Assembly (NCBI GenBank): GCA_024280375.1
Contig: JAJRQF010000057.1
Span: 1 to 32,756, forward strand
Reading direction: 5' to 3'
Length of the DNA: 32,756 bases
Origin: Alphaproteobacteria bacterium
GTDB taxonomy: Bacteria; Pseudomonadota; Alphaproteobacteria; Rhizobiales; Rhizobiaceae
Below are positions 8,104-16,120 of this stretch, in pieces. Every line of letters starts with the position of its first letter. The first letter of the stretch is position 1. The notes beneath the pieces were generated by a model. The model had not been told where the DNA came from. It did not search any database and saw nothing but the letters and a program-made list of their open reading frames with translations. The translations under genes were made by a program, and so were the position numbers.

Positions 8104-8385
8104 TTGGATATTCAATCGTTGATAATTCAACTTGTGTCAGGTGCAGTTGGTGGCGGAGCCATTGGCGGGCTGATAAAGCAGGTTGGTATGGGCAATATCG
8201 TTAATCTGGTTATGGGTGCCATTGGTGGTGCTGGTGCCGCGCCTTTGATGGGAATGATGGGCGGTGCTGCCATGGGTGATATGGTTGGTGGCGGCATGAT
8301 CGGTACTGTTGTTAGCGGTCTTGCCGGCGGTGGTGCGCTTACCGGTGTTGCAGGCCTTTTGAAAAATATGATGGGCAGTAAATAA
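8104..8385 (+). CDS. Small glycine- and methionine-rich hydrophobic protein
   Basis: I do not recognise a named function. The 93-residue protein begins MDIQSLIIQLVSGAVGGG and consists of hydrophobic stretches dense in Gly, Ala and Met (GAIGGAGAAPLMGMMGGAAM, then VGGGMIGTVVSGLAGGGALTG), ending KNMMGSK. The repeated GxxxG-like spacing suggests membrane-embedded or self-packing helices (glycine zipper). The start is a TTG with a strong GGGGAGAG site 6 bases upstream; the nearby ATG at 8099 leads to an immediate stop in another frame. A clear terminator follows, so it is probably a single-gene transcript. The untranslated leader contains the 12-bp perfect palindrome GCAATATATTGC (8061-8072). I am fairly sure it is a real gene because of the ribosome site, codon usage and terminator. 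Confidence 0.75.
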   Translation: MDIQSLIIQLVSGAVGGGAIGGLIKQVGMGNIVNLVMGAIGGAGAAPLMGMMGGAAMGDMVGGGMIGTVVSGLAGGGALTGVAGLLKNMMGSK

Positions 8386-8439
8386 CGGCACATCGCGTTA
8401 ACAAAATTCTGGCCAATGGTCAGATACTACACAAGCTTT

Positions 8440-8478
8440 AAAGGGCGGATTGAGTGCATCTCATCCGCCCTTTATTTT
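8440..8478 (+). terminator. Rho-independent terminator
   Basis: AAAGGGCGGAT (8440-8450) and ATCCGCCCTTT (8463-8473) form a perfect 11-bp G+C-rich stem with a 12-base loop, followed by ATTTT. It closes the small glycine-rich protein gene. Confidence 0.9.
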
Positions 8479-8609
8479 GGATTATGGTCTATTTGTAATT
8501 GAGCGATGTTGCAGTGTGCATTGCTGAATTTCAAAAAAGAAATTTTTGTGTAATAGTTTGCATTACAGATATTAGGATCAATTAATTTAAAAAATATAAG
8601 AGGAATATC

Positions 8610-9254
8610 ATGGCTCAGCTTCAAGTGGCGATCGTACCGGTAACCAGTTTCCAACAAAACTGCGCGATTATTTGGGATGTAGATACTATGCAAGCCGCTG
8701 TGTTTGACCCGGGTGGCAATGTTGATCGGATAATGTCCATGGTTCGAAAACTAAAGGTCAAAGTGGAAACAATTTTTTTGACCCATGGCCACATTGATCA
8801 TGCTGGTGGTGCCATGGACCTTAAAGACGTTCTCAATGTTCCCATCGTTGGGCCGCACAAGGACGATGAAATGCTGTTATCGGGGATCGAAGATCAGGCC
8901 AAAATGTTCGAGGTCGCAGCACCCGTTCGCAATGCCATTCCTGATCAATGGCTGGAGGAGGGCGACGCCGTCTCGATTGGCGGAAACAATTTTCAGATAT
9001 TTCACTGCCCAGGCCATGCGCCGGGCCATGTGGTGTTTTTCTGCGAGGAAAGCCAGTTTGCCCATGTGGGCGATGTGCTGTTTGCCGGGGGCATCGGCAG
9101 AACAGATTTACCGGGTGGAAATCATGCGGATTTAATCTCTTCCATCAAGGATAAGCTGTTACCGCTTGGGGATGATATTGTTTTTATTTGTGGCCACGGC
9201 GCAGACAGTACATTTGGGCACGAACGCCAAACCAATCCGTTTTTGGTTCAATAA
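8610..9254 (+). CDS. Metallo-beta-lactamase fold hydrolase (glyoxalase II-like, YcbL/GloC type)
   Basis: This 214-residue cytosolic metallo-hydrolase has the metal-binding motif THGHIDHAGG (58-67: His59, His61, Asp63, His64). It also has HCPGHAPGH (His136), the bridging Asp155 in HVGDVLFAGGIGRTD, and a C-terminal His196 in CGHGADSTFG. It lacks the long C-terminal substrate-binding domain of classical glyoxalase II (about 250 residues), so it matches the short GloC/YcbL group that hydrolyses S-D-lactoylglutathione or related thioesters. The substrate remains inference. The start has an AGAGGAA site about 6 bases upstream. It converges with the small gene at 9343-9474 across a shared terminator. 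Confidence 0.9.
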   Translation: MAQLQVAIVPVTSFQQNCAIIWDVDTMQAAVFDPGGNVDRIMSMVRKLKVKVETIFLTHGHIDHAGGAMDLKDVLNVPIVGPHKDDEMLLSGIEDQAKMFEVAAPVRNAIPDQWLEEGDAVSIGGNNFQIFHCPGHAPGHVVFFCEESQFAHVGDVLFAGGIGRTDLPGGNHADLISSIKDKLLPLGDDIVFICGHGADSTFGHERQTNPFLVQ

Positions 9255-9278
9255 TTAATTTTGGTTTTGTAAGATAAT

Positions 9279-9315
9279 AAAAGGCCGCGTTGAACCTGGT
9301 TCAATACGGCCTTTT
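9279..9315. terminator. Bidirectional Rho-independent terminator
   Basis: AAAAGGCCG (9279-9287) pairs with CGGCCTTTT (9307-9315). Inside it TTGAACC and GGTTCAA form a second stem around a single T, so nearly the whole 37-base element is palindromic. It carries T-runs on both strands and lies between the metallo-hydrolase and the convergent small gene. Confidence 0.9.
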
Positions 9316-9342
9316 AAATGTCGTGATGCTTAAAACCTTGAA

Positions 9343-9474
9343 TTATGAGCGATCGAAGCTGTTTACTTTTGGGAAAACAGTGCGCTCAATCAGACTGTGA
9401 CGCTCAAATACTGAAAAGCGAATGCCGAGTTTCAAGCCGTAAGCGAATTCTTTAAGCCCGTTTAAAAATGCCAT
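9343..9474 (-). CDS. Unannotated 43-residue small protein
   Basis: A minus-strand frame from ATG 9474 to TAA 9343 encodes 43 residues beginning MAFLNGLKEFAYGLKLGIRF and ending PKVNSFDRS. An excellent ribosome site (AGGAGGA) stands 8 bases before the ATG. The bidirectional terminator at 9279-9315 lies just past its stop, so it has all the parts of a free-standing gene. The N-terminal half could form a short amphipathic helix with Lys/Arg on one face (net positive charge), followed by a polar tail. I see no known family, cysteine motif or signal peptide. Weak -35/-10-like sequences (TTGTCG and TAGATA) lie upstream near 9560-9590. An alternative is a fortuitous frame, but the ribosome site and terminator argue against it. 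Confidence 0.65.
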   Translation of the reverse strand: MAFLNGLKEFAYGLKLGIRFSVFERHSLIERTVFPKVNSFDRS

Positions 9475-9709
9475 TGTCTGGTCCTCCTGATGCGATGTCG
9501 ATGGATTTGAAGTTCGTATATTCCGGTTGAGAAAATGTCTCTCGTTGATCTGCTATCTAGTCGGTTTTCTCTCAACGACAATTGCAATTTTCTCCTACCA
9601 GCAATGCGCCGCGTGCATAGATAATGTGGATTGAGCGATAATTGAATATCCCGGACTGTTTGCTTTGGCATTGATGTGGTATTCCGGCAAAAAAATACTG
9701 GAGAATGTT

Positions 9710-10624
9710 ATGAATAGCCGTACCGATATTCCACAAGGCCTGCCCGATAATATCGAGGGTAAAAAGCAATTGGCCCAGAAATGGTTTGAACAATTGCGTG
9801 ATCAGATTTGTACATCATTTGAAAAGCTTGAAATTGACCTTCAAGGACCGCTATCTGATATGAGTGCGGGTAAATTTGTCCAAACCAAATGGCAGCGTGA
9901 TGAAGGCAAGGGCGGCGGTGGCGTCATGTCGATTATGAAAGGCCGGGTGTTTGAGAAAGTTGGCGTCCATGTTTCCACGGTGCACGGGGAATTTAGCGAG
10001 GATTTTCGCAAGCAGATGCCCGGCGCAGATGAGGATCCATCATTTTGGGCTTCTGGTGTTTCGTTAATTGCGCATCCACAAAACCCAAATGTCCCAGCTG
10101 TTCATATGAATACCCGTATGGTGGTTACTTCTCGGCAATGGTTTGGCGGGGGGGCAGATTTAACCCCGGTTCTTGATCGGCGCAGGGAGCAGGATGACCC
10201 CGACAGTGTTGAGTTTCATCAGGCCATGCAGGCCCCTTGCGATGCCCATGCGGTGGCGGATTACGACCATTTCAAAAAGTGGTGCGATGAATATTTTTAT
10301 CTTCCGCATCGAGACGAGCCGCGTGGAATTGGCGGTATTTTCTTTGACTATCAGCATTGCAGCGATGAGCAGGGCGGATGGGATGCCGACTTTGCTTTTG
10401 TTCAGGACGTGGGGAAGGCCTTTCGCGATATTTACCCGGTATTAGTGGCGCGTAATATGGAGGATGAATGGAGCGATAAAGATCGTGAAGAGCAGCTTAT
10501 TCGTCGTGGTCGCTATGTTGAATTTAACCTGCTGCATGACCGGGGCACGATTTTCGGATTGAAAACCGGAGGCAATGTAAATTCGATATTATCGTCGATG
10601 CCGCCGGTGGTTAAATGGCCTTAG
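9710..10624 (+). CDS. hemF: Oxygen-dependent coproporphyrinogen III oxidase
   Basis: HemF carries out the aerobic oxidative decarboxylation of coproporphyrinogen III to protoporphyrinogen IX in heme synthesis. The 304-residue protein contains the family blocks [50 protein letters not shown] and, near the end, [16 protein letters not shown], finishing in MPPVVKWP. An in-frame ATG at 9665 would add 15 residues. I prefer 9710, since GGAG lies 6 bases upstream and the family normally begins close to this point. Stops face the convergent csaA gene only 18 bp away. No regulatory site could be assigned in the 235 bp before it. Confidence 0.95.
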   Translation: MNSRTDIPQGLPDNIEGKKQLAQKWFEQLRDQICTSFEKLEIDLQGPLSDMSAGKFVQTKWQRDEGKGGGGVMSIMKGRVFEKVGVHVSTVHGEFSEDFRKQMPGADEDPSFWASGVSLIAHPQNPNVPAVHMNTRMVVTSRQWFGGGADLTPVLDRRREQDDPDSVEFHQAMQAPCDAHAVADYDHFKKWCDEYFYLPHRDEPRGIGGIFFDYQHCSDEQGGWDADFAFVQDVGKAFRDIYPVLVARNMEDEWSDKDREEQLIRRGRYVEFNLLHDRGTIFGLKTGGNVNSILSSMPPVVKWP

Positions 10625-10642
10625 AATTTTTCTGACTTTGAT

Positions 10643-10993
10643 CTAAAGCAGGCGTGCGCCAATAGGGGTGTTTTCTTCAACGCCAGCAAGCAGAATATCG
10701 CCGCTCTCATCGGCAAAACCCAGTGTTAAAACCTCAGACATAAAGGGGCCGATCTGGCGCTTGGGAAAATTTATAACGGCCATGACCTTGCGACCAACCA
10801 GTTCATCTGGTGAATAGTGAACAGTAATCTGGGCAGATGATTTTTTTTGCCCAATGTCCGGGCCAAAATCGATCAATAATTTATAGGCGGGCTTGCGGGC
10901 TTGCGGAAAGGTTTCCGCGCTGATGATTTTCCCCACTCGAATATCGACGGCTAAAAAATCATCGAAGGTGATTTCTGCGGGTTTATTGTTCAT
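10643..10993 (-). CDS. csaA: CsaA-type tRNA-binding domain protein
   Basis: This 116-residue protein consists of one tRNA-binding (EMAP-II/OB-fold) domain closely resembling CsaA: FDDFLAVDIRVGKI, then FPQARKPAYKLLIDFG, KKSSAQIT, and NFPKRQIGPFMSEVLTLGF. CsaA is described as a homodimer with chaperone-like export activity in Bacillus and as a tRNA binder; its role in alphaproteobacteria is unclear. I place the start at the ATG at 10993, one base past the proC stop, with AGGAT ahead of it. A longer frame to 11035 would run inside proC. It is the last gene of the YbjN / proC / csaA operon. Confidence 0.9.
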   Translation of the reverse strand: MNNKPAEITFDDFLAVDIRVGKIISAETFPQARKPAYKLLIDFGPDIGQKKSSAQITVHYSPDELVGRKVMAVINFPKRQIGPFMSEVLTLGFADESGDILLAGVEENTPIGARLL

Positions 10994-10994
10994 T

Positions 10995-11810
10995 TTATCC
11001 TGCCAGTTCTCCGGCACGTTTGGTTGCTGCGGCAACCGCTTTGGTCATTAATCTGGTTAAACCGTCCTCATCCATCAAAACCTCTAATGCCGCTTGGGTG
11101 GTGCCATTAGGCGAGGTTACGTTTTCGCGCAGGTTTGCAGGTGTCAGCGGCGATTGATGCATTAATTCACCTGCACCGCACACGGTCGCTTTGGCAAGAT
11201 TGTCGGCCAATTGTTTGGAAAGGCCTGCTTTTTGACCAGCCTCAGACATGGCTTCAACCAGATGAAACACATAGGCCGGGCCGCTGCCGGAAAGGCCTGT
11301 AACAGCATCAATCAAAATTTCAGCGTCCACCCATTCGACCTGGCCGATGCTTTGAAGCAGACCGGTTACATTTTGGCGGTGATTATCACTTACTTTATTG
11401 TTGCCGACGCAAACGGTAATGCCGCGTTGCACTTGTGCCGGGGTGTTTGGCATGGCCCTAATGATTGCGGTATCTCCAAGGCCTTTTTCCAAACCGCTCA
11501 AGGTTTTACCGGCGGCGACTGAAACCGATACCGTATCAGCTCCGATTATTGCTTTTACCGGGGGGAGGGCAGCATCCATTATTTGAGGTTTGAGGGCGAT
11601 GATGATGACATCTGCGATATAATTTTTCGGAATGGATGTTTCATGCCGAATGCTGTGCTGGGCAATAGATTTTGCCATTGCCGGATTGGGCTCAGGGTCA
11701 ATCACGGTGATTGAGGCGGCTGGAAATCCGTCTGCCAACCAGCCTTCCAGCATGGCGCCGCCCATATTTCCTGCCCCAATCAGACAAACGGTAAAGTCAC
11801 GGCCATTCAT
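10995..11810 (-). CDS. proC: Pyrroline-5-carboxylate reductase
   Basis: ProC carries out the last step of proline synthesis, the NAD(P)H-dependent reduction of 1-pyrroline-5-carboxylate. The 271-residue protein has an N-terminal Rossmann motif (LIGAGNMGGAMLEGW, 10-24), the central IIRAMPNTPAQVQRG, and the dimerisation/active-site segment TGLSGSGPAYVFHLVEAM. The tail ENVTSPNGTTQAAL is also typical. It starts 5 bases after the YbjN-domain gene stop (ribosome site overlapping that gene's end) and is followed immediately by csaA. Confidence 0.95.
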   Translation of the reverse strand: MNGRDFTVCLIGAGNMGGAMLEGWLADGFPAASITVIDPEPNPAMAKSIAQHSIRHETSIPKNYIADVIIIALKPQIMDAALPPVKAIIGADTVSVSVAAGKTLSGLEKGLGDTAIIRAMPNTPAQVQRGITVCVGNNKVSDNHRQNVTGLLQSIGQVEWVDAEILIDAVTGLSGSGPAYVFHLVEAMSEAGQKAGLSKQLADNLAKATVCGAGELMHQSPLTPANLRENVTSPNGTTQAALEVLMDEDGLTRLMTKAVAAATKRAGELAG

Positions 11811-11815
11811 TTTTT

Positions 11816-12316
11816 CTAAGCCTCACCCTGGGTTTCAAACAGAACACTATCGAGCGCATCTGATGCGGATTTGCCGGCCCAGACAACAAATTGAAATGCC
11901 TGATAATAGCGTTCACATGCATCGAGCGAGTTTCCCAGCAAAAACTGGACCTGTTGTTCGTTTGCGTCAATGCCACCATTCAGCGGTAATGTCTGCCTGT
12001 ATACAACAGTGCCGTTATTGAACCAAAGATCAAAATGACCAACCATTAATTGATGATTGATTTTGGTAACCAGCTTCAATGTCTCGATATGGCGGCGTTC
12101 CGGTACACGCATGTCGAAAGCGCAGGCCAGGTGCAGGGTTTCAATCTGGTCTATCCACGAAAGTGACATCGTATAATCAGCCCAGATCGCACCGATGAGG
12201 ATGGTAATTTCATCTTCGCCCGGGCGATCAAATGACCAGTCATTGACCGATGCCACATGTTCTATTGTGTCGAGTGGGTTGTTACCCCGTTCTATTTCAA
12301 ATTCATGAGGGCGCAT
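11816..12316 (-). CDS. YbjN-domain protein
   Basis: This 166-residue cytosolic protein is of the YbjN/DUF type commonly placed directly before proC in alphaproteobacteria. Recognisable parts are the acidic N-terminus (NPLDTIEHVASVNDWSFDRP), a beta-rich middle (ITILIGAIWADYTMSLSW), and a helical region with KLVTKINHQLMVGHFDLW and NSLDACERYYQAFQFVVWAG. The fold is related to type III secretion chaperone-like proteins; no enzyme activity is known to me. AGGAGAGG precedes the ATG. It is the first gene of the operon with proC and csaA. Confidence 0.82.
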   Translation of the reverse strand: MRPHEFEIERGNNPLDTIEHVASVNDWSFDRPGEDEITILIGAIWADYTMSLSWIDQIETLHLACAFDMRVPERRHIETLKLVTKINHQLMVGHFDLWFNNGTVVYRQTLPLNGGIDANEQQVQFLLGNSLDACERYYQAFQFVVWAGKSASDALDSVLFETQGEA

Positions 12317-12370
12317 TGCCTCTCCTCAAGTCAATATTATATTTCTGCGAAGGGTCATTCCTTCACAAGT

Positions 12371-12478
12371 GCTAAAGCATATCGCATTCAATCGTCCTCA
12401 TCCGATATGCTTTAGCTATTTGTTATCGCATGTCTTTGTTCCTAAAACCGGCACCCACTTTTAGGAGACAAGCTTTAG
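12371..12478. repeat. Palindromic intergenic element of rhizobial type
   Basis: Two nested palindromes fill this stretch. The first is a perfect 14-bp inverted repeat, GCTAAAGCATATCG (12371-12384) with CGATATGCTTTAGC (12403-12416). The second has CCTAAAA (12441-12447) pairing with TTTTAGG (12459-12465) inside the longer frame GCATGTCTTTG...GAGACAAGC, and closes with another GCTTTAG. From memory, this layout (GCATGTC, CCGAAACCGG-like core, GGAGACATGC, GCTTTAG) is that of highly repeated intergenic elements in rhizobial genomes. Only one copy is in this window. The rest of the 12317-12748 gap holds no gene that I can see. Confidence 0.7.
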
Positions 12479-12666
12479 GCGTATTAAAATACTCTGGACG
12501 GGTTGTTCACTTGAGAACGATATTCGACCTGCAAACATGTTGTTGCGGATCAAATAAACGCCAACGCGAATCACCTAGTAAAATCAGCATATAACGGCTG
12601 TTTGAAAGAAAAACCCCCGGGGCCGGTGAAGGGGTGATAGAACGATGATTAGGGATTGAATCAAAG

Positions 12667-12697
12667 TGGCTGAATCCGTTGCTAACAGATTCAGCCA
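12667..12697 (-). terminator. Hairpin, candidate terminator of ubiK
   Basis: TGGCTGAATC (12667-12676) and GATTCAGCCA (12688-12697) form a perfect 10-bp stem with an 11-base loop, about 50 bp past the ubiK stop. Reading leftward, the T-run is poor (CTTTGATT), so efficiency is uncertain. Confidence 0.5.
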
Positions 12698-12748
12698 AAA
12701 GCGTTTTTCAGGTGTTTTCCACCGGCAAAAAAATATCAGTGAATGAAA

Positions 12749-13051
12749 TTATTTTTTGGTCTTGGCGCGCGGTTTGGGAGATTTCGCTGGTTTTTCAAGG
12801 ACAGATATTCGCGCTTCCAGTGCTAATAGTTGTTCCTTTAATGCTTGGTTTTCCTCGCGGGCACGCGCTGCCATGTCACGAACAACATCGAAGTCTTCGC
12901 GCTGAACCAAATCCATCTTGGCCATGACGCGTTCGCCCTGGGCGCGAAAAACAGTTTCGGCTTCTTTTTGCACGCCTTGCGCCAGACCGGCGGCATCGGT
13001 CATAAGTTTAGCAAATTCATCGAGGAAGCGGTTTGGGCCTTGAGAGTTCAT
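12749..13051 (-). CDS. ubiK: UbiK-family ubiquinone biosynthesis accessory factor (BMFP)
   Basis: This is a 100-residue protein of the BMFP/YqiC (UbiK) family. Its N-terminus is FLDEFAKLMTDAAGLAQGVQ, followed by QREDFDVVRDMAARAREENQ and a C-terminal coiled coil (LKEQLLALEARISVLE), ending in a Lys/Pro-rich tail. In E. coli UbiK helps assemble the ubiquinone biosynthesis complex with UbiJ and binds membranes. I start it at the ATG at 13051; a longer frame reaching 13264 adds 71 residues unlike the family. It is divergent from lgt, with 227 bp between the starts. Confidence 0.88.
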   Translation of the reverse strand: MNSQGPNRFLDEFAKLMTDAAGLAQGVQKEAETVFRAQGERVMAKMDLVQREDFDVVRDMAARAREENQALKEQLLALEARISVLEKPAKSPKPRAKTKK

Positions 13052-13278
13052 GATTTTTATCCATACGGGGCAAATGATTGTCATTTTAGAGGTAAGCAAT
13101 TGTATCAAATGTTTCAAGTCAACAGTCAGAATATTGGAAATCTCGCAAAATTGATCATTTTGACCTTTCTCCGACAATTTACCCACCGGTTTGTGTTGGG
13201 TTAACGCAAACATTTCGTTATTTAATGTGATGTGTGAGAGCGTCCACTGATTCGGTGAACCCAATAAAGGCAGAGTAG

Positions 13279-14124
13279 ATGATTATTTCGCAGTTTCCGG
13301 CATTGGTACTAACGTTTCCTGAAATTGACCCAATATTGCTACAGCTTGGCCCTTTGGCCGTGCGCTGGTACGGGCTGGCCTATGTGACCGGCATTCTTCT
13401 GGGGTGGTGGTATGCCAGGCGCCTTATCGCCAATAATAACATCTGGGGCGAGCAAAAACCTCCCTTTCGCCAGATTGATCTGGATGACTTTTTGGTTTGG
13501 GCGGCGGTCGGCATCGTGCTTGGTGGCCGGATTGGTTATATTCTGTTTTATGACCTTGCCCGATATTTGGACAACCCATCGGAGATACTTGCCGTCTGGC
13601 GCGGTGGCATGTCTTTCCATGGCGGTGCGCTTGGAACACTGGTGGCGATGGTTTTGTTCTCGCGTTCACGTAAATTTTCAACACTAAGTTTGATGGATGT
13701 GATTGCCACGGTCTCAACTTTTGGCCTGTTTTTCGGCCGCATCGCCAATTTCATCAATTCTGAGCTTTGGGGCCGGGTAAGCGATGTGCCGTGGGCGTTT
13801 GTGTTTCCAAATGGTGGAGACTTGCCACGTCATCCAAGCCAGTTATACGAGGCGCTACTCGAAGGGCTGGTGCTTTTTCTAATCCTGCGATTGTTGATTT
13901 TTAACGGTGGCAAGCTTGCAAGGCCGGGGTACATCGCCGGAGCATGGATTTTCTTTTACGGAGTCTCTCGTATCATTGTGGAGTTTTTCCGCCAACCGGA
14001 TGCGCATATCGGCTATCTGGCAGGTGGCTGGCTGACCATGGGCATGGTTCTTTCCGTTCCCATGCTGCTTGTCGGCGGTTTTATGATGCTTCGATCGCGA
14101 CCTTTATTGGGCGGGCCGGCGTGA
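13279..14124 (+). CDS. lgt: Prolipoprotein diacylglyceryl transferase
   Basis: Lgt transfers diacylglycerol from phosphatidylglycerol to the lipobox cysteine of prolipoproteins, the first step of lipoprotein maturation, in the inner membrane. The 281-residue protein has about seven membrane segments. It shows [20 protein letters not shown] near the N-terminus, [10 protein letters not shown], the family motif FHGGALG, the signature [15 protein letters not shown], and [12 protein letters not shown] toward the C-terminus. AAAGGCAG precedes the ATG. Its stop overlaps the start of the methyltransferase gene (GTGA), so the two are coupled. Confidence 0.95.
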   Translation: MIISQFPALVLTFPEIDPILLQLGPLAVRWYGLAYVTGILLGWWYARRLIANNNIWGEQKPPFRQIDLDDFLVWAAVGIVLGGRIGYILFYDLARYLDNPSEILAVWRGGMSFHGGALGTLVAMVLFSRSRKFSTLSLMDVIATVSTFGLFFGRIANFINSELWGRVSDVPWAFVFPNGGDLPRHPSQLYEALLEGLVLFLILRLLIFNGGKLARPGYIAGAWIFFYGVSRIIVEFFRQPDAHIGYLAGGWLTMGMVLSVPMLLVGGFMMLRSRPLLGGPA

Positions 14125-15209
14125 CTTCCAAAAAGCGCAGAAAAAAGACTCTGATTGATCGCATTAAGCGACAGATTGCGCTGGATGGGCCGCTTGGCGT
14201 TTCAGAATATATGGCCCTGTGCCTCGGTGATCCAGAAGCTGGATATTATACCAATGGCAAGCCATTTGGGCGGGATGGAGATTTTATTACTGCGCCGGAG
14301 ATCAGCCAGATGTTTGGCGAAATGATCGGCGTGTGGTGTGTGCTGACCTGGCGAAATATGGGAAAGCCATCGAAGTTTAATCTTGTGGAGTTGGGGCCAG
14401 GCCGTGGTACGTTGATGGCTGATTTATTGCGTGCGGCAAAGGTGGATGAGGGGTTTTGCAAGGCAGTTCATGTCAAGCTTGTCGAAATCAGTAAACCATT
14501 GCGGAAACAACAAGCCGCGGCATTAAAAGACTTTGATGGAAATATACGCTGGCTGGATGATATTCAAGGAGTAAGTGCACAGCCGGCAATTTTTATCGGC
14601 AATGAATTTCTCGATGCGCTGCCGCTTCGACAGTACAAAAAAACTGGCAAACATTGGTTGGAACAGGTCGTTGGGGTTGCCGATAAAAAGCTGTGCTTTT
14701 CAAACGGGCAGGGGTGTTTTGATCCTCAGGACTTGCCGGAAAATTATGATGAAGAGCCCGATGGTAGTGTTTTTGAAGTGTCGCCGGCGCGCGAGGCGAT
14801 TGTTCAATATATTTCGGAACATATAGGCGGGTTTTCAGGTGCTGCATTATTGATCGATTATGGCCACTCAGAACGAGGATTTGGCGATACGTTTCAAGCG
14901 GTTTCCAAACATAAATACGTCAATCCGTTGAAAAGCCCCGGCAAGGCAGACCTCACAAGTCATGTGGACTTTTCTGCATTCAAGAAATGTTTTGATGAGC
15001 GCGTGAATTACCGGCTCACCACCCAGGCTGAATTTTTATCAAGCCTTGGACTGGTTGAGCGCGCTGGCGCATTGGGGCACGGCAAGTCTTCTGAAGAGCG
15101 GTATGATATTGAAATGGCGGTCGAAAGGCTTGCCGGGCGCAATGCCATGGGCGAACTGTTCAAAGTGCTGGTTGTGGCAAGCAAGGAATTCAGACTAATT
15201 GGCGGTTAA
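14121..15209 (+). CDS. SAM-dependent methyltransferase, MidA/NDUFAF7 family
   Basis: This 362-residue class I methyltransferase resembles the mitochondrial complex I assembly factor NDUFAF7 (MidA), which dimethylates an arginine of the NDUFS2 subunit. Evidence is the family N-terminus [21 protein letters not shown], the segment [19 protein letters not shown], the SAM-binding motif [32 protein letters not shown], and ALLIDYGH. The frame is open from far inside lgt, but the start is most likely the GTG at 14121 that overlaps the lgt stop by 4 bases, followed by a Lys/Arg-rich stretch. The substrate is inferred from the eukaryotic relative. The order lgt / this gene / laccase-domain gene is one I recall as typical of Rhizobiales. 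Confidence 0.9.
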   Translation: MTSKKRRKKTLIDRIKRQIALDGPLGVSEYMALCLGDPEAGYYTNGKPFGRDGDFITAPEISQMFGEMIGVWCVLTWRNMGKPSKFNLVELGPGRGTLMADLLRAAKVDEGFCKAVHVKLVEISKPLRKQQAAALKDFDGNIRWLDDIQGVSAQPAIFIGNEFLDALPLRQYKKTGKHWLEQVVGVADKKLCFSNGQGCFDPQDLPENYDEEPDGSVFEVSPAREAIVQYISEHIGGFSGAALLIDYGHSERGFGDTFQAVSKHKYVNPLKSPGKADLTSHVDFSAFKKCFDERVNYRLTTQAEFLSSLGLVERAGALGHGKSSEERYDIEMAVERLAGRNAMGELFKVLVVASKEFRLIGG

Positions 15210-15309
15210 GGCGCATGGTCATCTGAAAATATTTTCCCGAATATATCGGAAAATTGACACGCTTTGAATTAATAAGCATCGTTGGGTTTTATGCATAGAG
15301 GAAATTTCA

Positions 15310-16098
15310 TTGTCATCTCATTCAATACCAGCGGCAATGATGTGTCCGGCAATTTCCGGCATTGGGTCAACAATCCAGCATGGGTTTTTCAGCCGAAATG
15401 GCGGGGCTTCAGGCGGAATTTATGCATCCTTGAATGTGGGGCTTGGCTCTAAAGATGATCTGCAAAAAGTGGCCATCAATCGGGCAAATATTTGTACATC
15501 ATTTGGGGTGGATTCGGGCCAGCTTGCAACCGTTAGTCAGGTTCACTCTGCTGATGTGGCTGTTGCCCGCAGCGCCTGGGGCGATGAACGCCCTCGTGCG
15601 GACGGAGTGGTCACAAAAACCGCCGGGCTTGTTATTGGCATTCTAACGGCCGATTGCGGGCCGGTATTATTTGCCGACGTTAAAGCCGGCGTCATTGGTG
15701 CTGCCCATGCGGGCTGGCAGGGGGCAATGGGCGGCATATTGGAAAATACCATTTCGGCGATGGAAGAACTGGGTGCAACAAGAGAGAATATAATTGCAAC
15801 GCTTGGCCCATCTATTTCGCAGGCTAATTACGAGGTTGGCCCGGAGTATATTGCAAAGTTTTTGGATGCTGATGCGGAAAATCAAAGACACTTTGTTCCT
15901 TCGGGCAAGGAAGGGCATCATTTATTTGATTTGCCCGGCTATGTGGCTGATCGGCTGGCTAAAGCCGGCGTTCAGGCAAGTGCGCTTGGAATTTGCACCT
16001 ATGCGGAGGCCGATAAATTCTATTCCTATCGCCGTTCTGTTCATCAAAACGAGGCTGATTATGGTCGTCAGATTTCAGCAATCATGTTGAGTGCTTGA
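15310..16098 (+). CDS. pgeF: Laccase-domain (YfiH/PgeF) purine nucleoside phosphorylase/polyphenol oxidase family protein
   Basis: This 262-residue protein is of the multicopper-oxidase-like YfiH family. Members were first called polyphenol oxidases and later shown to have purine nucleoside phosphorylase or deaminase and peptidoglycan-editing activity. The metal-binding signature is intact: SQVHS (His79), LTADCGPVLF (Cys116) and AAHAGWQGAMGG (His133). The C-terminal YSYRR motif is present. I start at the TTG at 15310, with GAGG 8 bases before. An ATG pair at residues 10-11 is the alternative. It follows the methyltransferase after 100 bp, and 22 bp separate it from the M24-fold gene, which suggests a shared transcript. 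Confidence 0.88.
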   Translation: MSSHSIPAAMMCPAISGIGSTIQHGFFSRNGGASGGIYASLNVGLGSKDDLQKVAINRANICTSFGVDSGQLATVSQVHSADVAVARSAWGDERPRADGVVTKTAGLVIGILTADCGPVLFADVKAGVIGAAHAGWQGAMGGILENTISAMEELGATRENIIATLGPSISQANYEVGPEYIAKFLDADAENQRHFVPSGKEGHHLFDLPGYVADRLAKAGVQASALGICTYAEADKFYSYRRSVHQNEADYGRQISAIMLSA

Positions 16099-16120
16099 AC
16101 CCACTTAAAGGAGTTTCGAA

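Noticed and set aside
9528-9576. Imperfect inverted repeat (TTGAGAAAA with TTTTCTCTCAA) upstream of the 43-residue gene
   Set aside because: The arms are A+T-rich, far apart and mismatched in length; this is expected by chance.
13052-13264. N-terminal extension of ubiK to 171 residues
   Set aside because: The extra segment is unlike the BMFP/UbiK family and occupies the divergent promoter region; the ATG at 13051 fits the family length.
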